Assembly (NCBI GenBank): GCA_934098705.1
Contig: CAKOPC010000001.1
Coordinates: forward strand, 335,158-399,157
DNA length: 64,000 nucleotides
Source: an uncultured Bacilli bacterium
Lineage (GTDB): Bacteria; Bacillota_I; Bacilli_A; RF39; UBA660
Reading direction: 5' to 3'
Shown: positions 34,108-42,595 of the stretch, piece by piece
Layout: every line of letters starts with the position of its first letter
Position numbering within the stretch: the stretch's first letter is position 1
Translations under genes and position numbers: made by a program
The notes under the pieces: model-generated
Database searches by the model: none
What the model was told of the DNA's origin: nothing
Seen by the model: the letters and a program-made list of their open reading frames with translations, nothing else

Positions 34108-35508
34108 TTAATATCCTGGAGCACCAGTACAAGGATTTGTTTCATATTCTTTTCCAGTACATACACTCCTGCTATATTTATAATCCTTAGTACAACACCA
34201 TCTATAATATTTACAAGTTGATGAATTATAAGTACATGTTTTATCACACTCACCAGGATAATTACATTCCTTTGTGTCTGGGGTTGGATTAGTAGATCCA
34301 CACTCATCATAACTTATACCACTTTGTACCCATTTACCATTTCTACATATAGACGTATAAATTTTTACTTTACAGTTTCCACAATCAGATCCATAACAAC
34401 TTCCTGAAGAAGTACTTATTTCTCCTTCATTACAACTACTATCTTCATTACATTGCCAAGATCCATTAACACAAGTTGCATCACATTTTGTAAAGCCATA
34501 GCCTTTTGTTGTAGCTCCATCTTTACAAATAGTTGGATCATCATATGTTGTTGGATCTATTTCCCTAGTACATACATGACTATTACCAGCACAATCTGTT
34601 ACTGTTGCATTATATATTGTTTTTACTGTTAATTTTGATATATCAATTCCAGTTTGAATTGTATCTTTTGTGGATATAGGAAGATCTATTGTTGCATCTT
34701 TTGATTTACAAGGATAAGACTTGCTACTATTATTTATATCACTTTTAACACTTGCTAATCTATAATTATCACTTACATTAATATCTAATCTTCTACCATT
34801 TTGTACTATTTCACAAAATGGTTCTGTATCATCTTTTATATAAAGTGTATAAGAACAAGAAACTAAAGTCTTATCGGCAGAATCATTACTTTTTACAGTA
34901 AAAGTATAAGTACCAGATTCATTAACATAATATTTACCATCTCTTTCTATAACACCTGCTCCTCTTTCTAGCTTTATGCCTTCAACATAACCATATATTG
35001 TAACTTGAAGTTCCTTTTCTGTAGGATCACTTGTTGAAACTGCATTAACAGTACAATAATTATAAGCATTATTAACCTCACAATCCTTACTACTTTCATT
35101 AGCTAATATACCATCACAAAAATCACATAAGGTATAAGTATAATTACCATTTGTATTTTTAACAACAACTTTACTCTCAGTTTTTACACATGATTTTCCT
35201 TGTGTATCAACAATTTCGTTTGTTAGATAATTATTACTTATTAAATCATTTACATTAAGTTCTGTAATAGAAATTCTTACTCTGTCATTTCCATCCCCTA
35301 CAATTTGTCCTCTTGGTAACTCTTCTGGATGGCTTGAATAATAATCTTTTACTGCTAAAACAATATTGTCTTTTAAATTATTATAATACTCTTTATTACC
35401 CTTATCTCTATACCTTTTAATATTTGGTATAATAAGACCTGCGATAACTGCTAAAATAACAATAACTGCAAGTACTTCAATAAGTGTAAACCCTTTTTTA
35501 TTTTTCAT
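34108..35508 (-). CDS. Giant Cys-rich pseudopilin, copy 2
   Basis: A 466-residue paralogue of the gene at 31923-33962. The class III signal and first helix (to residue 32) are identical, and SSHPEELPRGQ and the CDFC region recur. The middle part is Ig-like (about 180-310). A shorter Cys-rich tail (about 330-466) has phrases KCDATCVNGSWQC and ECGSTNPTPDTKECNYPGECDKTC. KCDATCVNG-type units are shared with copy 1 (NCDATCVNGAWKC), so the tails are also related. The promoter region is duplicated. Two such large paralogues side by side suggest alternative tip or stalk subunits of one surface fibre; that is inference. Confidence 0.8.
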   Translation of the reverse strand: MKNKKGFTLIEVLAVIVILAVIAGLIIPNIKRYRDKGNKEYYNNLKDNIVLAVKDYYSSHPEELPRGQIVGDGNDRVRISITELNVNDLISNNYLTNEIVDTQGKSCVKTESKVVVKNTNGNYTYTLCDFCDGILANESSKDCEVNNAYNYCTVNAVSTSDPTEKELQVTIYGYVEGIKLERGAGVIERDGKYYVNESGTYTFTVKSNDSADKTLVSCSYTLYIKDDTEPFCEIVQNGRRLDINVSDNYRLASVKSDINNSSKSYPCKSKDATIDLPISTKDTIQTGIDISKLTVKTIYNATVTDCAGNSHVCTREIDPTTYDDPTICKDGATTKGYGFTKCDATCVNGSWQCNEDSSCNEGEISTSSGSCYGSDCGNCKVKIYTSICRNGKWVQSGISYDECGSTNPTPDTKECNYPGECDKTCTYNSSTCKYYRWCCTKDYKYSRSVCTGKEYETNPCTGAPGY

Positions 35509-35560
35509 AATATCACCTATCCTACAATAAAATTATAAACTATATTTTATTTAAAAGCAA
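35509..35560 (-). promoter_or_regulatory. Promoter of pseudopilin copy 2 (duplicated element)
   Basis: Minus strand TTGCTT (35555-35560), 17-base spacer, TATAAT (35532-35537), GGTGAT, ATG. The 39 bases 35509-35547 match 33963-34001 exactly. Confidence 0.65.
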
Positions 35561-35562
35561 TA

Positions 35563-35584
35563 AAAAAGAAGACAATTAATGTCT
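35563..35584 (-). terminator. Terminator of dnaJ
   Basis: Stem AGACA (35570-35574) with TGTCT (35580-35584), T-rich run following on the minus strand. It overlaps the dnaJ stop at 35583 and the -35 area of the pseudopilin promoter. Confidence 0.6.
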
Positions 35585-36722
35585 AGTTTTTTACAAATTT
35601 ATTAAAGTTATCTATTTCTTTATTAGTAAGGTCAGTTTTACTTAAAGCTTCAAATAAAGTTTTTTGTTCTTTATTTAATTTTTTAGGCAATACAACATTT
35701 ATTGTAACATATAAATCTCCATAAGAATCATAATTTACATCTTTCACGCCTTTTCCTTTTACTTTATGTTTATCTAAAGATTTAGATCCTTCTGGCACAG
35801 TTAAAGTAATAACTCCATATGGTGTTTTTATATCTTTCTTACATCCAAATAAAGCTTCAGTTATTGTTATAGGAAGTGTTATATATAAATCATTACCACT
35901 TCTTTTATAAAACTCATGATCTTGTACTTTAAATTCAATATATAAATCCCCATTAGGACATGAAATATCACCAGGTTCTCCATAACCTTTAAGTTTTATT
36001 CTGTTACCTGTTTGAACTCCTTGTGGAACAGTTACTGTAAGTTCTTTAACAGCCTTTACTCTTCCTTTACCACGGCATTTACTGCATATTTTAGAATATG
36101 TTTTTCCTGTTCCGTTACAATTAGGACAAGTTGTTCTTGTTAAAAAGCTACCAAATAAAGTTCTTTGTTCTCCAGTTATTGTACCGCTTCCGTGGCATTT
36201 AGGGCATGTATCTTCATCAAATCCTCCAACACCACCACAATTTTGACACTCTTCCATAGTTGTAATTTCAATATCTTTCTTACATCCTAAAACAGCATCC
36301 ATAAAAGATATATTCATATATACTAAAGAGTCATCGCCTTTTCTTTTACTTGCCTTACTTCTTCCAAAATTACTACCATTAAATGATGTAAATTGTGAAA
36401 AAGCATCTCCTCCAAAAACCTTATCTAAAATATCATTTAAATCCATATCAGCCATATCACTAAAGCCACCAAAACCTGATGCACCACCACCCATGTTGTT
36501 ATCAAATGCAGCATGACCATATTTATCATAACTTGCTCTTTTATTTTCATCACTTAAAACTTCATAAGCTTCCTGTACTTCTTGAAATTTTTCTTTAGCA
36601 TCAGGTGCTTTATTTACATCAGGATGATACTTTTTAGCAAGCCTTCTAAAAGCAAGTTTTATATCATTTAAAGAAGCATCTTTTGAAACTCCTAAAACCT
36701 CATAATAATCTCTTTTATTCAT
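35583..36722 (-). CDS. dnaJ: Chaperone protein DnaJ
   Basis: Hsp40 co-chaperone that stimulates DnaK and delivers unfolded clients. It has 379 residues. The J domain has HPD at 33-35, followed by a Gly/Phe-rich linker (about 75-105, NMGGGASGFGGF). Four CxxCxGxG zinc repeats follow (CQNCGGVG, CPKCHGSG, CPNCNGTG, CSKCRGKG; about 158-225), then the two C-terminal client-binding barrels. Here pepF lies between dnaK and dnaJ, which is unusual because dnaJ normally follows dnaK directly. The ATG follows GGAGGTAG. Its own CIRCE is not seen. Confidence 0.97.
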   Translation of the reverse strand: MNKRDYYEVLGVSKDASLNDIKLAFRRLAKKYHPDVNKAPDAKEKFQEVQEAYEVLSDENKRASYDKYGHAAFDNNMGGGASGFGGFSDMADMDLNDILDKVFGGDAFSQFTSFNGSNFGRSKASKRKGDDSLVYMNISFMDAVLGCKKDIEITTMEECQNCGGVGGFDEDTCPKCHGSGTITGEQRTLFGSFLTRTTCPNCNGTGKTYSKICSKCRGKGRVKAVKELTVTVPQGVQTGNRIKLKGYGEPGDISCPNGDLYIEFKVQDHEFYKRSGNDLYITLPITITEALFGCKKDIKTPYGVITLTVPEGSKSLDKHKVKGKGVKDVNYDSYGDLYVTINVVLPKKLNKEQKTLFEALSKTDLTNKEIDNFNKFVKN

Positions 36723-36738
36723 ATACTACCTCCAGAAT

Positions 36739-38520
36739 TTATAAATTTTTATAAAATTCATCTATTACATCATCAAATAAATCTATAGCATTTTTAATAG
36801 TATCATCTTTTACTATATCAATACCAACTATTTTTAATAAAGCTGTTGAATAATTAGAACCACCACTTTGTAAAAGTTTTAAATAATTATCAAGAGCTCC
36901 CTCTTTTTCATCTAAAATATCTTTTGCTATCTTGCAAGCTATTGATATACCAGTTGCATACTTATAAACATAAAAACCTTTATAGAAGTGTGATATTCTA
37001 GCCCACTCTAAACTTATATCAGTATCATGTACTATATCATTGCCATAATATTTTTTGTTTAATGTGTAATATAGTTTACACATAACATCACATGTAAGGA
37101 TAGTACCATTATTTTCCATATCATATAATGTTTTTTCAAATTCTGCAAACATAGTTTGTCTTATCAAAGTAGTTCTTAACATCTCAAGTAAGTTATTCAA
37201 AAAGTATAATTTTTCATTTTTTGTCTTAGCATTTTTATACATATATTTATTAAGTAATATTTCATTTACAGTTGATGCAACTTCTGCTAAAAATATTGTA
37301 TAAGAAGCATCTTGATATGGATTATTATTTTTTGAATAATAACTGTGCATAGAGTGTCCTAATTCATGAGCAAGTGTTGATACATCATTAAATGTTCCTT
37401 CAAAATTTAAAAGAACATAAGGGAGCGTGTCATAACATCCCCAAGAATAAGCACCAGTTTGTTTGTTTTTATTATGATATACATCTATACAAGATGAGAA
37501 AATAATATTATTTAAATCTTTTATATATGTATCACCAAGTGGTTTTAAAGCTTCTTTTACTATATCTAAAGCTTCTTCATATGTATATTTTTTATCATAT
37601 TTAACAAGTGGTACATAAATATCATACATATGCATCTCATCTAAATTTAATACTTTTTTTCTTAAAGCAATATATTTATAAGATACATCTATTCTATTTG
37701 ATACTTCTTTTATTAATTTTTCATATAAAGATGTTGGTATATTTTCTCCATATAAATACATTTCAAGTGGAGATTTATATCCCCTTTGTTTTGAAATAAA
37801 AAAGTTAGCTTTAATATTTCCATATAAAACTGATGATAAAGTATCTTTCATTTTTTTATATTCTTTATAGTAATTTAAAAAAGCTTTTTTTCTTATTTCT
37901 CTATTATCATCTCTTAAATATAATGTATAATTACTTTGATTTAGACTATATTTTTCATTATCAATATAGAAATCATCAAAAGATAGTGATGTAGTATCAA
38001 GTGTTTCATATATTTCAGTTGGAGTATTTAAAACTTCTCCTAAAGATGCCATCATTTTTTCTTGTTCTTCACTTAAGATATATGGTTTATCCCTAAATAC
38101 TTGTTCTATACTAAACTCATATTCTTTTAATCTTTCATCTTCTTTTATATATTTTTTTATTAATGATTCATCATTTTTTAAAAGTTCCACACTAAAAAAT
38201 GATAGTTTTGATGACACCTCATCTAAAAATTTATCATATTTAGAAGCTATTGTTCTTGAACTTGATAATGACATATCTTCATGAAGTTTCATATTTGAAT
38301 AAACTATTAGTTTATCAAGTGTTCTTTCTATTTCAAAATATAATTTTAAGGCATTATATAAGTTATCACTACTATCACACAAATGTCCTTTGTAATTTAA
38401 TAATGATGTTACATTATCTTCAACCTTTTTTCTATCTTTATCTATATCTTCTACTGTTTTATATATTTTCTCCAAATCCCACTTATAACACTTATCTACT
38501 TCACATCTTTCTTTTTCCAT
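36739..38520 (-). CDS. pepF: Oligoendopeptidase F
   Basis: Cytosolic zinc metallopeptidase of the M3 family that cleaves oligopeptides. Its 593 residues match the family. The HExxH motif is present as HELGH in TLAHELGHSMHSYYS (about 378-392), and the third zinc ligand is the Glu of FLAEVAST some 25 residues later. The N-terminal helical lid region (about 1-190) is normal. It is placed between dnaK and dnaJ, 17 bases before dnaJ, so heat-shock read-through from dnaK or co-transcription with dnaJ is plausible. The link of this peptidase with the chaperone operon is an inference from position. Confidence 0.94.
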   Translation of the reverse strand: MEKERCEVDKCYKWDLEKIYKTVEDIDKDRKKVEDNVTSLLNYKGHLCDSSDNLYNALKLYFEIERTLDKLIVYSNMKLHEDMSLSSSRTIASKYDKFLDEVSSKLSFFSVELLKNDESLIKKYIKEDERLKEYEFSIEQVFRDKPYILSEEQEKMMASLGEVLNTPTEIYETLDTTSLSFDDFYIDNEKYSLNQSNYTLYLRDDNREIRKKAFLNYYKEYKKMKDTLSSVLYGNIKANFFISKQRGYKSPLEMYLYGENIPTSLYEKLIKEVSNRIDVSYKYIALRKKVLNLDEMHMYDIYVPLVKYDKKYTYEEALDIVKEALKPLGDTYIKDLNNIIFSSCIDVYHNKNKQTGAYSWGCYDTLPYVLLNFEGTFNDVSTLAHELGHSMHSYYSKNNNPYQDASYTIFLAEVASTVNEILLNKYMYKNAKTKNEKLYFLNNLLEMLRTTLIRQTMFAEFEKTLYDMENNGTILTCDVMCKLYYTLNKKYYGNDIVHDTDISLEWARISHFYKGFYVYKYATGISIACKIAKDILDEKEGALDNYLKLLQSGGSNYSTALLKIVGIDIVKDDTIKNAIDLFDDVIDEFYKNL

Positions 38521-38547
38521 ATTTTATCCTTTCAGTAAACTATTTAT

Positions 38548-38577
38548 GAAGCTGACTTCTAAAAAGAGGTCAGCTTC
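38548..38577. terminator. Long hairpin between dnaK and pepF
   Basis: 13-bp stem GAAGCTGACTTCT (38548-38560) with AGAGGTCAGCTTC (38565-38577), one mismatch. The T run lies after it on the plus strand, where there is no gene to end; on the coding (minus) strand no U tract follows. It may instead be a processing or stability element within the chaperone transcript. Confidence 0.5.
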
Positions 38578-38593
38578 GTTTTTATATATTTTT

Positions 38594-40423
38594 TTATTTC
38601 TTTTCTTCAAATTCTGCATCTTTTACATCTTGATTATCACTTGATGTATTATTATCAGTTGATGTATTTTCATTAGCATCAGTTGTTGTACTTTGAGTTT
38701 GTTCATATACTTTAGCTGCTAAAGCATAAGCAACAGTTTTTAATTCTTCACATTTTTTCTTAATATCTTCGATATCTTTCTTTTCTATTGCTTCTTTTAA
38801 AGTTTTAATTTTTTCTTCGGCTTCTGCTTTTTGTTTTTCATCAACCTTATCACCTAAATCTTTAATTGCTTTTTCAGTTTGGAAAACTAGTGATTCAGCA
38901 TCATTTATAGCATCTGCTTCTTCTTTTTTCTTATTATCTGCCTCACGATTAGCTTCTGCTTCTTTAACCATCTTATCTATTTCATCATCTGTAAGATTTG
39001 TATTAGATGTGATAGTTATCTTTTGTTCTTTATTAGTACCTAAATCTTTAGCAGTAACGTTTACAATACCATTAGCATCAATATCGAACTTAACTTCAAT
39101 TTGTGGTACTCCTCTTGGTGCAGGTGGAATATTTGTAAGTTGGAATCTTCCTAAAGTTTTATTGTCATAAGCCATAGTTCTTTCACCTTGTAAAACATGG
39201 ATATCAACTGCTGGTTGGTTGTCTTGAGCTGTTGAGAATACTTGTGATTTAGATGTTGGAATTGTTGTATTTCTTGGAATTAATACAGTCATTACATTAC
39301 CAAGTGTTTCAATACCTAAAGATAATGGTGTAACATCAAGTAATACTATATCATTAACATCTCCAGTTAAAACACCACCTTGAATTGCAGCACCCATAGC
39401 AACTACTTCATCTGGGTTTACACTTCTATTAGGTTCTTTACCAAGTTCACGCTTAACAAGTTCTTGTACCATAGGAATACGAGTTGAGCCACCAACTAAA
39501 ATTACTTGGTCTAAATCTTCTTTTTTAAGATTTGCATCTTTTAAAGCATTTTTAACTGGTATTAATGTTGAATCAACTAAATCTCTAATTAAATCTTCAA
39601 ATTTAGCTCTTGTTAAAGTAACATCTAAATGAAGTGGTCCATCATTACCTTGAGTTATGAAAGGACAACTTATTTGTGTTGTTGTAACACCACTTAAATC
39701 TTTCTTAGCTTTTTCAGCTGCTTCTTTTAATCTTTGCATTGCCATTTTATCTTTTGATAAATCAATGCCATTAGCTTTTTTAAATTCATCAACTAAATAA
39801 TTAACAATTCTTTCATCAAAGTCATCTCCACCTAATTTATTATTACCAGATGTTGATTTAACTTCAAATACACCTTCACCAAGTTCCAAAATAGAAACAT
39901 CAAATGTACCACCACCAAGGTCATAAACAAGTACAGTTTGCATTTTATCTTGTTTATCAAGACCATAAGCTAAAGCTGCAGCGGTTGGTTCATTTATAAT
40001 CCTTTCAACATCAAGTCCAGCAATTTTACCTGCATTTTTAGTGGCTTGACGCTGTGCATCATTAAAGTATGCTGGAACTGTAATAACAGCCTTACTAACC
40101 TTTTCTCCTAAATATTTTTCAGCAGTTTCCTTTAAATTAGAAACTATCATTGCACTTATTTCTTCTGGAGTATACTCTTTACCTTCAAGTTTTACCTTTT
40201 CTTTTGTACCCATTAATCTTTTAACACTTTTTACTGTGTTTGGATTTGTTTCAGCTTGACGTTTTGCAGCATCTCCAACTATAATTTCTCCATTTTTCAT
40301 ACAAACAACAGATGGTGTTGTTCTATTTCCCTCAGGATTTGGGATTACTTTAGCTTCACCAGCTTCAAGTACTGCGACACAACTATTAGTTGTACCTAAG
40401 TCTATACCTATTATTTTACTCAT
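38594..40423 (-). CDS. dnaK: Chaperone protein DnaK (Hsp70)
   Basis: ATP-driven chaperone. I chose the ATG at 40421-40423 (start MSKIIGIDLGTTNSC), with GGAAGG suitably spaced; the in-frame ATG three codons upstream lies too close to that site. The protein is 609 residues. The ATPase domain has GIDLGTTNSC, DAQRQATKNAG, VYDLGGGTFDVS and VGGSTRIP. The substrate domain and helical lid follow, with an acidic C-terminal tail rich in Asn, Thr, Asp and Ser. The start overlaps the grpE stop by eight bases. The gene belongs to the hrcA operon and is therefore under CIRCE control. Confidence 0.98.
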   Translation of the reverse strand: MSKIIGIDLGTTNSCVAVLEAGEAKVIPNPEGNRTTPSVVCMKNGEIIVGDAAKRQAETNPNTVKSVKRLMGTKEKVKLEGKEYTPEEISAMIVSNLKETAEKYLGEKVSKAVITVPAYFNDAQRQATKNAGKIAGLDVERIINEPTAAALAYGLDKQDKMQTVLVYDLGGGTFDVSILELGEGVFEVKSTSGNNKLGGDDFDERIVNYLVDEFKKANGIDLSKDKMAMQRLKEAAEKAKKDLSGVTTTQISCPFITQGNDGPLHLDVTLTRAKFEDLIRDLVDSTLIPVKNALKDANLKKEDLDQVILVGGSTRIPMVQELVKRELGKEPNRSVNPDEVVAMGAAIQGGVLTGDVNDIVLLDVTPLSLGIETLGNVMTVLIPRNTTIPTSKSQVFSTAQDNQPAVDIHVLQGERTMAYDNKTLGRFQLTNIPPAPRGVPQIEVKFDIDANGIVNVTAKDLGTNKEQKITITSNTNLTDDEIDKMVKEAEANREADNKKKEEADAINDAESLVFQTEKAIKDLGDKVDEKQKAEAEEKIKTLKEAIEKKDIEDIKKKCEELKTVAYALAAKVYEQTQSTTTDANENTSTDNNTSSDNQDVKDAEFEEKK

Positions 40424-41030
40424 TTTTATCATTTCCTTCCTTATTTTTATTAATTTCTATATTATTTATTTTAACAGATGCACTTCTTAATAATTTGTCA
40501 TTATATGTATAACCTTTTTGTAATACTTCTAAAACGACCTCATTATCATAATTACTATCACTACCTGTAAATACTGATGTTTCAAGATTTGGATCAAATA
40601 CCTTTCCTTGACAATCAATTTCTTTAACACCAAAATTTTCAAGTAATTCTCTCATTCTAGCATATATAATTTTAAATCCCTGCAAGAATTTTGACAGTTC
40701 ATCTGTTAAATTTGAATCATCAAGAGCTATAGCCCTTTCAAAATTATCCATAACTGGTAAAAGTTCCTTTAGTAATTTTTCATTACAATATTTATACATA
40801 TTAGCAACTTCTTCATCTTTTCTTTTACGATAATTTATAGCTTCAGCATTTGCTCTTAACTTTTCATCATTTAATTCTTTTATGCTAGTTTTAAGTCTTT
40901 CTATTTCCTCTTTTAAACTTTTTATTTCTTTTTCATGATGACAATTTTTTTTATCTTTCTTTTTTTTACCATCATGACACTCTTCATTTAAAGCACATTC
41001 TTCTTCTTTTTTAATGTCTTCCGTTTCCAT
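40416..41030 (-). CDS. grpE: Nucleotide exchange factor GrpE
   Basis: Exchanges ADP for ATP on DnaK. Its 204 residues comprise a long charged N-terminal coiled coil (about 35-95, with NDEKLRANAEAINYRKRKDEE) and a C-terminal beta domain with KVFDPNLETSVFTG and EVVLEVLQKGYTYNDKLLRSASVKI, where GYTYNDKLLRSA(S/K)V is the family signature. An additional Cys/His/Lys-rich N-terminus (EECALNEECHDGKKKKDKKNCHHEKE) is unusual. It overlaps the unknown gene upstream by 20 bases and dnaK downstream by eight, so translation is coupled. Confidence 0.96.
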   Translation of the reverse strand: METEDIKKEEECALNEECHDGKKKKDKKNCHHEKEIKSLKEEIERLKTSIKELNDEKLRANAEAINYRKRKDEEVANMYKYCNEKLLKELLPVMDNFERAIALDDSNLTDELSKFLQGFKIIYARMRELLENFGVKEIDCQGKVFDPNLETSVFTGSDSNYDNEVVLEVLQKGYTYNDKLLRSASVKINNIEINKNKEGNDKNE

Positions 41031-41448
41031 ATATTTCCTCCTTTAAAATGGGATGTAAGTCATCTTGTATATCACGTTTTGTAAACCCAAGATTTGTAAG
41101 ATTTTCTATTTCCTTTTGAACTTCTAACCTTATTATATCTTCCATACTATTTTTAAAGTTTGGATAAAGCTTTAAAAGTTTAAAATAAAATCTTTCTATG
41201 TTGTTACCAGAGTTTATATCATTCTTTAACATATTAGCATATAAGAATAAATCTTTATTGTAACCTCTTCTTACATTTTGTATTCTTACCATCTCTTTAT
41301 CTATTATGTTATCAAGTACACTTATCATATAATTTTTAACATCATTATCTATCATACAAAGTGCTTCATATGTATCATTAATAGATTTATTATTAACAAT
41401 ATTATCAAAGCACCCTGATAGGTTAAGTAATTTATTATCTTTTTCCAT
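41011..41448 (-). CDS. Unknown protein inserted between hrcA and grpE
   Basis: A 145-residue, mostly helical, soluble protein with no recognised family. Notable phrases are NLSGCFDNIVNNKSIN, DKEMVRIQNVRRGYNKDLFLYANMLKNDI and a C-terminal DLHPILKEEIYG. The ATG follows GGGTGAAT. It starts within two bases of the hrcA stop and overlaps grpE by 20 bases, so it is fully embedded in the CIRCE-controlled heat-shock operon. That strongly suggests a stress or DnaK-related role, but there is no direct evidence. Confidence 0.65.
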   Translation of the reverse strand: MEKDNKLLNLSGCFDNIVNNKSINDTYEALCMIDNDVKNYMISVLDNIIDKEMVRIQNVRRGYNKDLFLYANMLKNDINSGNNIERFYFKLLKLYPNFKNSMEDIIRLEVQKEIENLTNLGFTKRDIQDDLHPILKEEIYGNGRH

Positions 41449-42435
41449 TTATTCACCCTCTATATTTTCTTTTATAAAATTAAGACAATTAACAACACGT
41501 TCATATTCCATTCTCTTTGGTCCTATTATAGCAATAGTACCTTCTTCATTTCCAGCCTTATATTTTGTCTTTATAATAGTAACATCATCATCTACTTTAG
41601 ATTCTTTTCCAATATAAATATTTATATTACCATCTTTAGCACTTATATTTCTTAAAGTTTCCTCTTTATCAAGCTTACCATATATCTTTTTTACTTTTTC
41701 TATATTATTAAATTCTGGTTGATTTAACATATTTGTTTTACCCATAAATGAAACATTACGGCTTGTAAACTCACTAAATACATCATAAAAAGCATTATAT
41801 ATAGCTTCATGTTGTTTTATGTATTGGTCTATTATTGGTTTTATTTCAAACTCAAGCTTTGTATTAACTTCATTTATTGGAGTACCAATAAGAAGTTTAT
41901 TTATAAGTTCTACTGTTTTTGATAATTCATCCAAACTGATATTTGAAACATCGATTGATTTATGAGATACACTGCCTTTATCAGTTATTACTATAGCTAT
42001 AACTTTAGTATCATCAAGAGGTAATACCTCAACTTTTTTTAAACAATTATCTTTACTTTTCTCACCTAAAATGACTGATGTATAATCTGTAACCTGTGAT
42101 ATTATTTCAAGACTCTTTTTTATACAATCACTTATAGCAAGAGATTTATTATTAAAAATTGTTTGTAACTTTCTCATATCAGTAACATTAGTTTTATTAG
42201 GATCCATCAAATAATCAACATAATATCTGTATCCCTTTTCACTAGGTATTCTTCCAGATGATATATGCGTTTTTTCAAGATAACCATAATCTTCAAGTTC
42301 AGCCATTTCATTTCTTACTGTGGCACTAGAACAATTTAAACTATCACAAATATGTTTAGAACCAACTGGAGTTGCTGTTTTTACATACTCTTTAACAATT
42401 AAAGATAATATTTTTTCTTGTCTTTTAGTAAGCAT
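41449..42435 (-). CDS. hrcA: Heat-inducible transcription repressor HrcA
   Basis: Repressor that binds CIRCE and controls the chaperone operon. I chose the ATG at 42433-42435 (MLTKRQEKILSLIVKEY), preceded by AGGAGG; an in-frame upstream start lacks such a site. The protein is 328 residues. An N-terminal winged helix (about 1-75) includes PVGSKHICDSL, SSATVRNEMAELEDYGYLEKTHISSGRIPSEKGYRYYVD-type family sequence, then the GAF-like and dimerisation parts. It is the first gene of the operon hrcA-unknown-grpE-dnaK, and two CIRCE-type operators lie upstream, giving autoregulation. Confidence 0.97.
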   Translation of the reverse strand: MLTKRQEKILSLIVKEYVKTATPVGSKHICDSLNCSSATVRNEMAELEDYGYLEKTHISSGRIPSEKGYRYYVDYLMDPNKTNVTDMRKLQTIFNNKSLAISDCIKKSLEIISQVTDYTSVILGEKSKDNCLKKVEVLPLDDTKVIAIVITDKGSVSHKSIDVSNISLDELSKTVELINKLLIGTPINEVNTKLEFEIKPIIDQYIKQHEAIYNAFYDVFSEFTSRNVSFMGKTNMLNQPEFNNIEKVKKIYGKLDKEETLRNISAKDGNINIYIGKESKVDDDVTIIKTKYKAGNEEGTIAIIGPKRMEYERVVNCLNFIKENIEGE

Positions 42436-42459
42436 ATAAAGCCTCCTACAAATATTCAT

Positions 42460-42486
42460 TTAGCACATCTAATTCCCAAGTGCTAA
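42460..42486 (-). promoter_or_regulatory. CIRCE operator 1
   Basis: 27-base inverted repeat with 9-base arms and 9-base spacer: TTAGCACAT (42460-42468) and AAGTGCTAA (42478-42486). Consensus arms are TTAGCACTC and GAGTGCTAA. It covers the expected transcription start of the hrcA operon. Confidence 0.9.
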
Positions 42487-42490
42487 ATTC

Positions 42491-42519
42491 ATTATAATAT
42501 TATATGTTAGCATTGTCAA
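42491..42519 (-). promoter_or_regulatory. Sigma-A promoter of the hrcA-grpE-dnaK operon
   Basis: Perfect consensus on the minus strand: TTGACA (42514-42519), 17-base spacer, TATAAT (42491-42496). It lies between and partly inside the two CIRCE elements. Confidence 0.9.
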
Positions 42520-42533
42520 GTATATACTGCTAA
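42507..42533 (-). promoter_or_regulatory. CIRCE-like operator 2 over the -35 box
   Basis: A second 27-base 9-9-9 inverted repeat: TTAGCATTG (42507-42515) and TACTGCTAA (42525-42533). The outer six bases of each arm are consensus and the inner ones diverge. It overlaps the -35 box, so HrcA could block from both sides. Confidence 0.6.
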
Positions 42534-42555
42534 TTTTTTTAATTTTTTTTTAAAT

Positions 42556-42590
42556 AAAAAAAGACCTAAACAATTAAGTTTAAATCTATA
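42556..42590 (-). terminator. Terminator of the lectin-like surface protein gene at 42596
   Basis: Stem AGACCTAAAC (42562-42571) with GTTTAAATCT (42578-42587) allowing G-U pairs, then a T run on the minus strand. Confidence 0.7.
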
Positions 42591-42595
42591 ATTTT

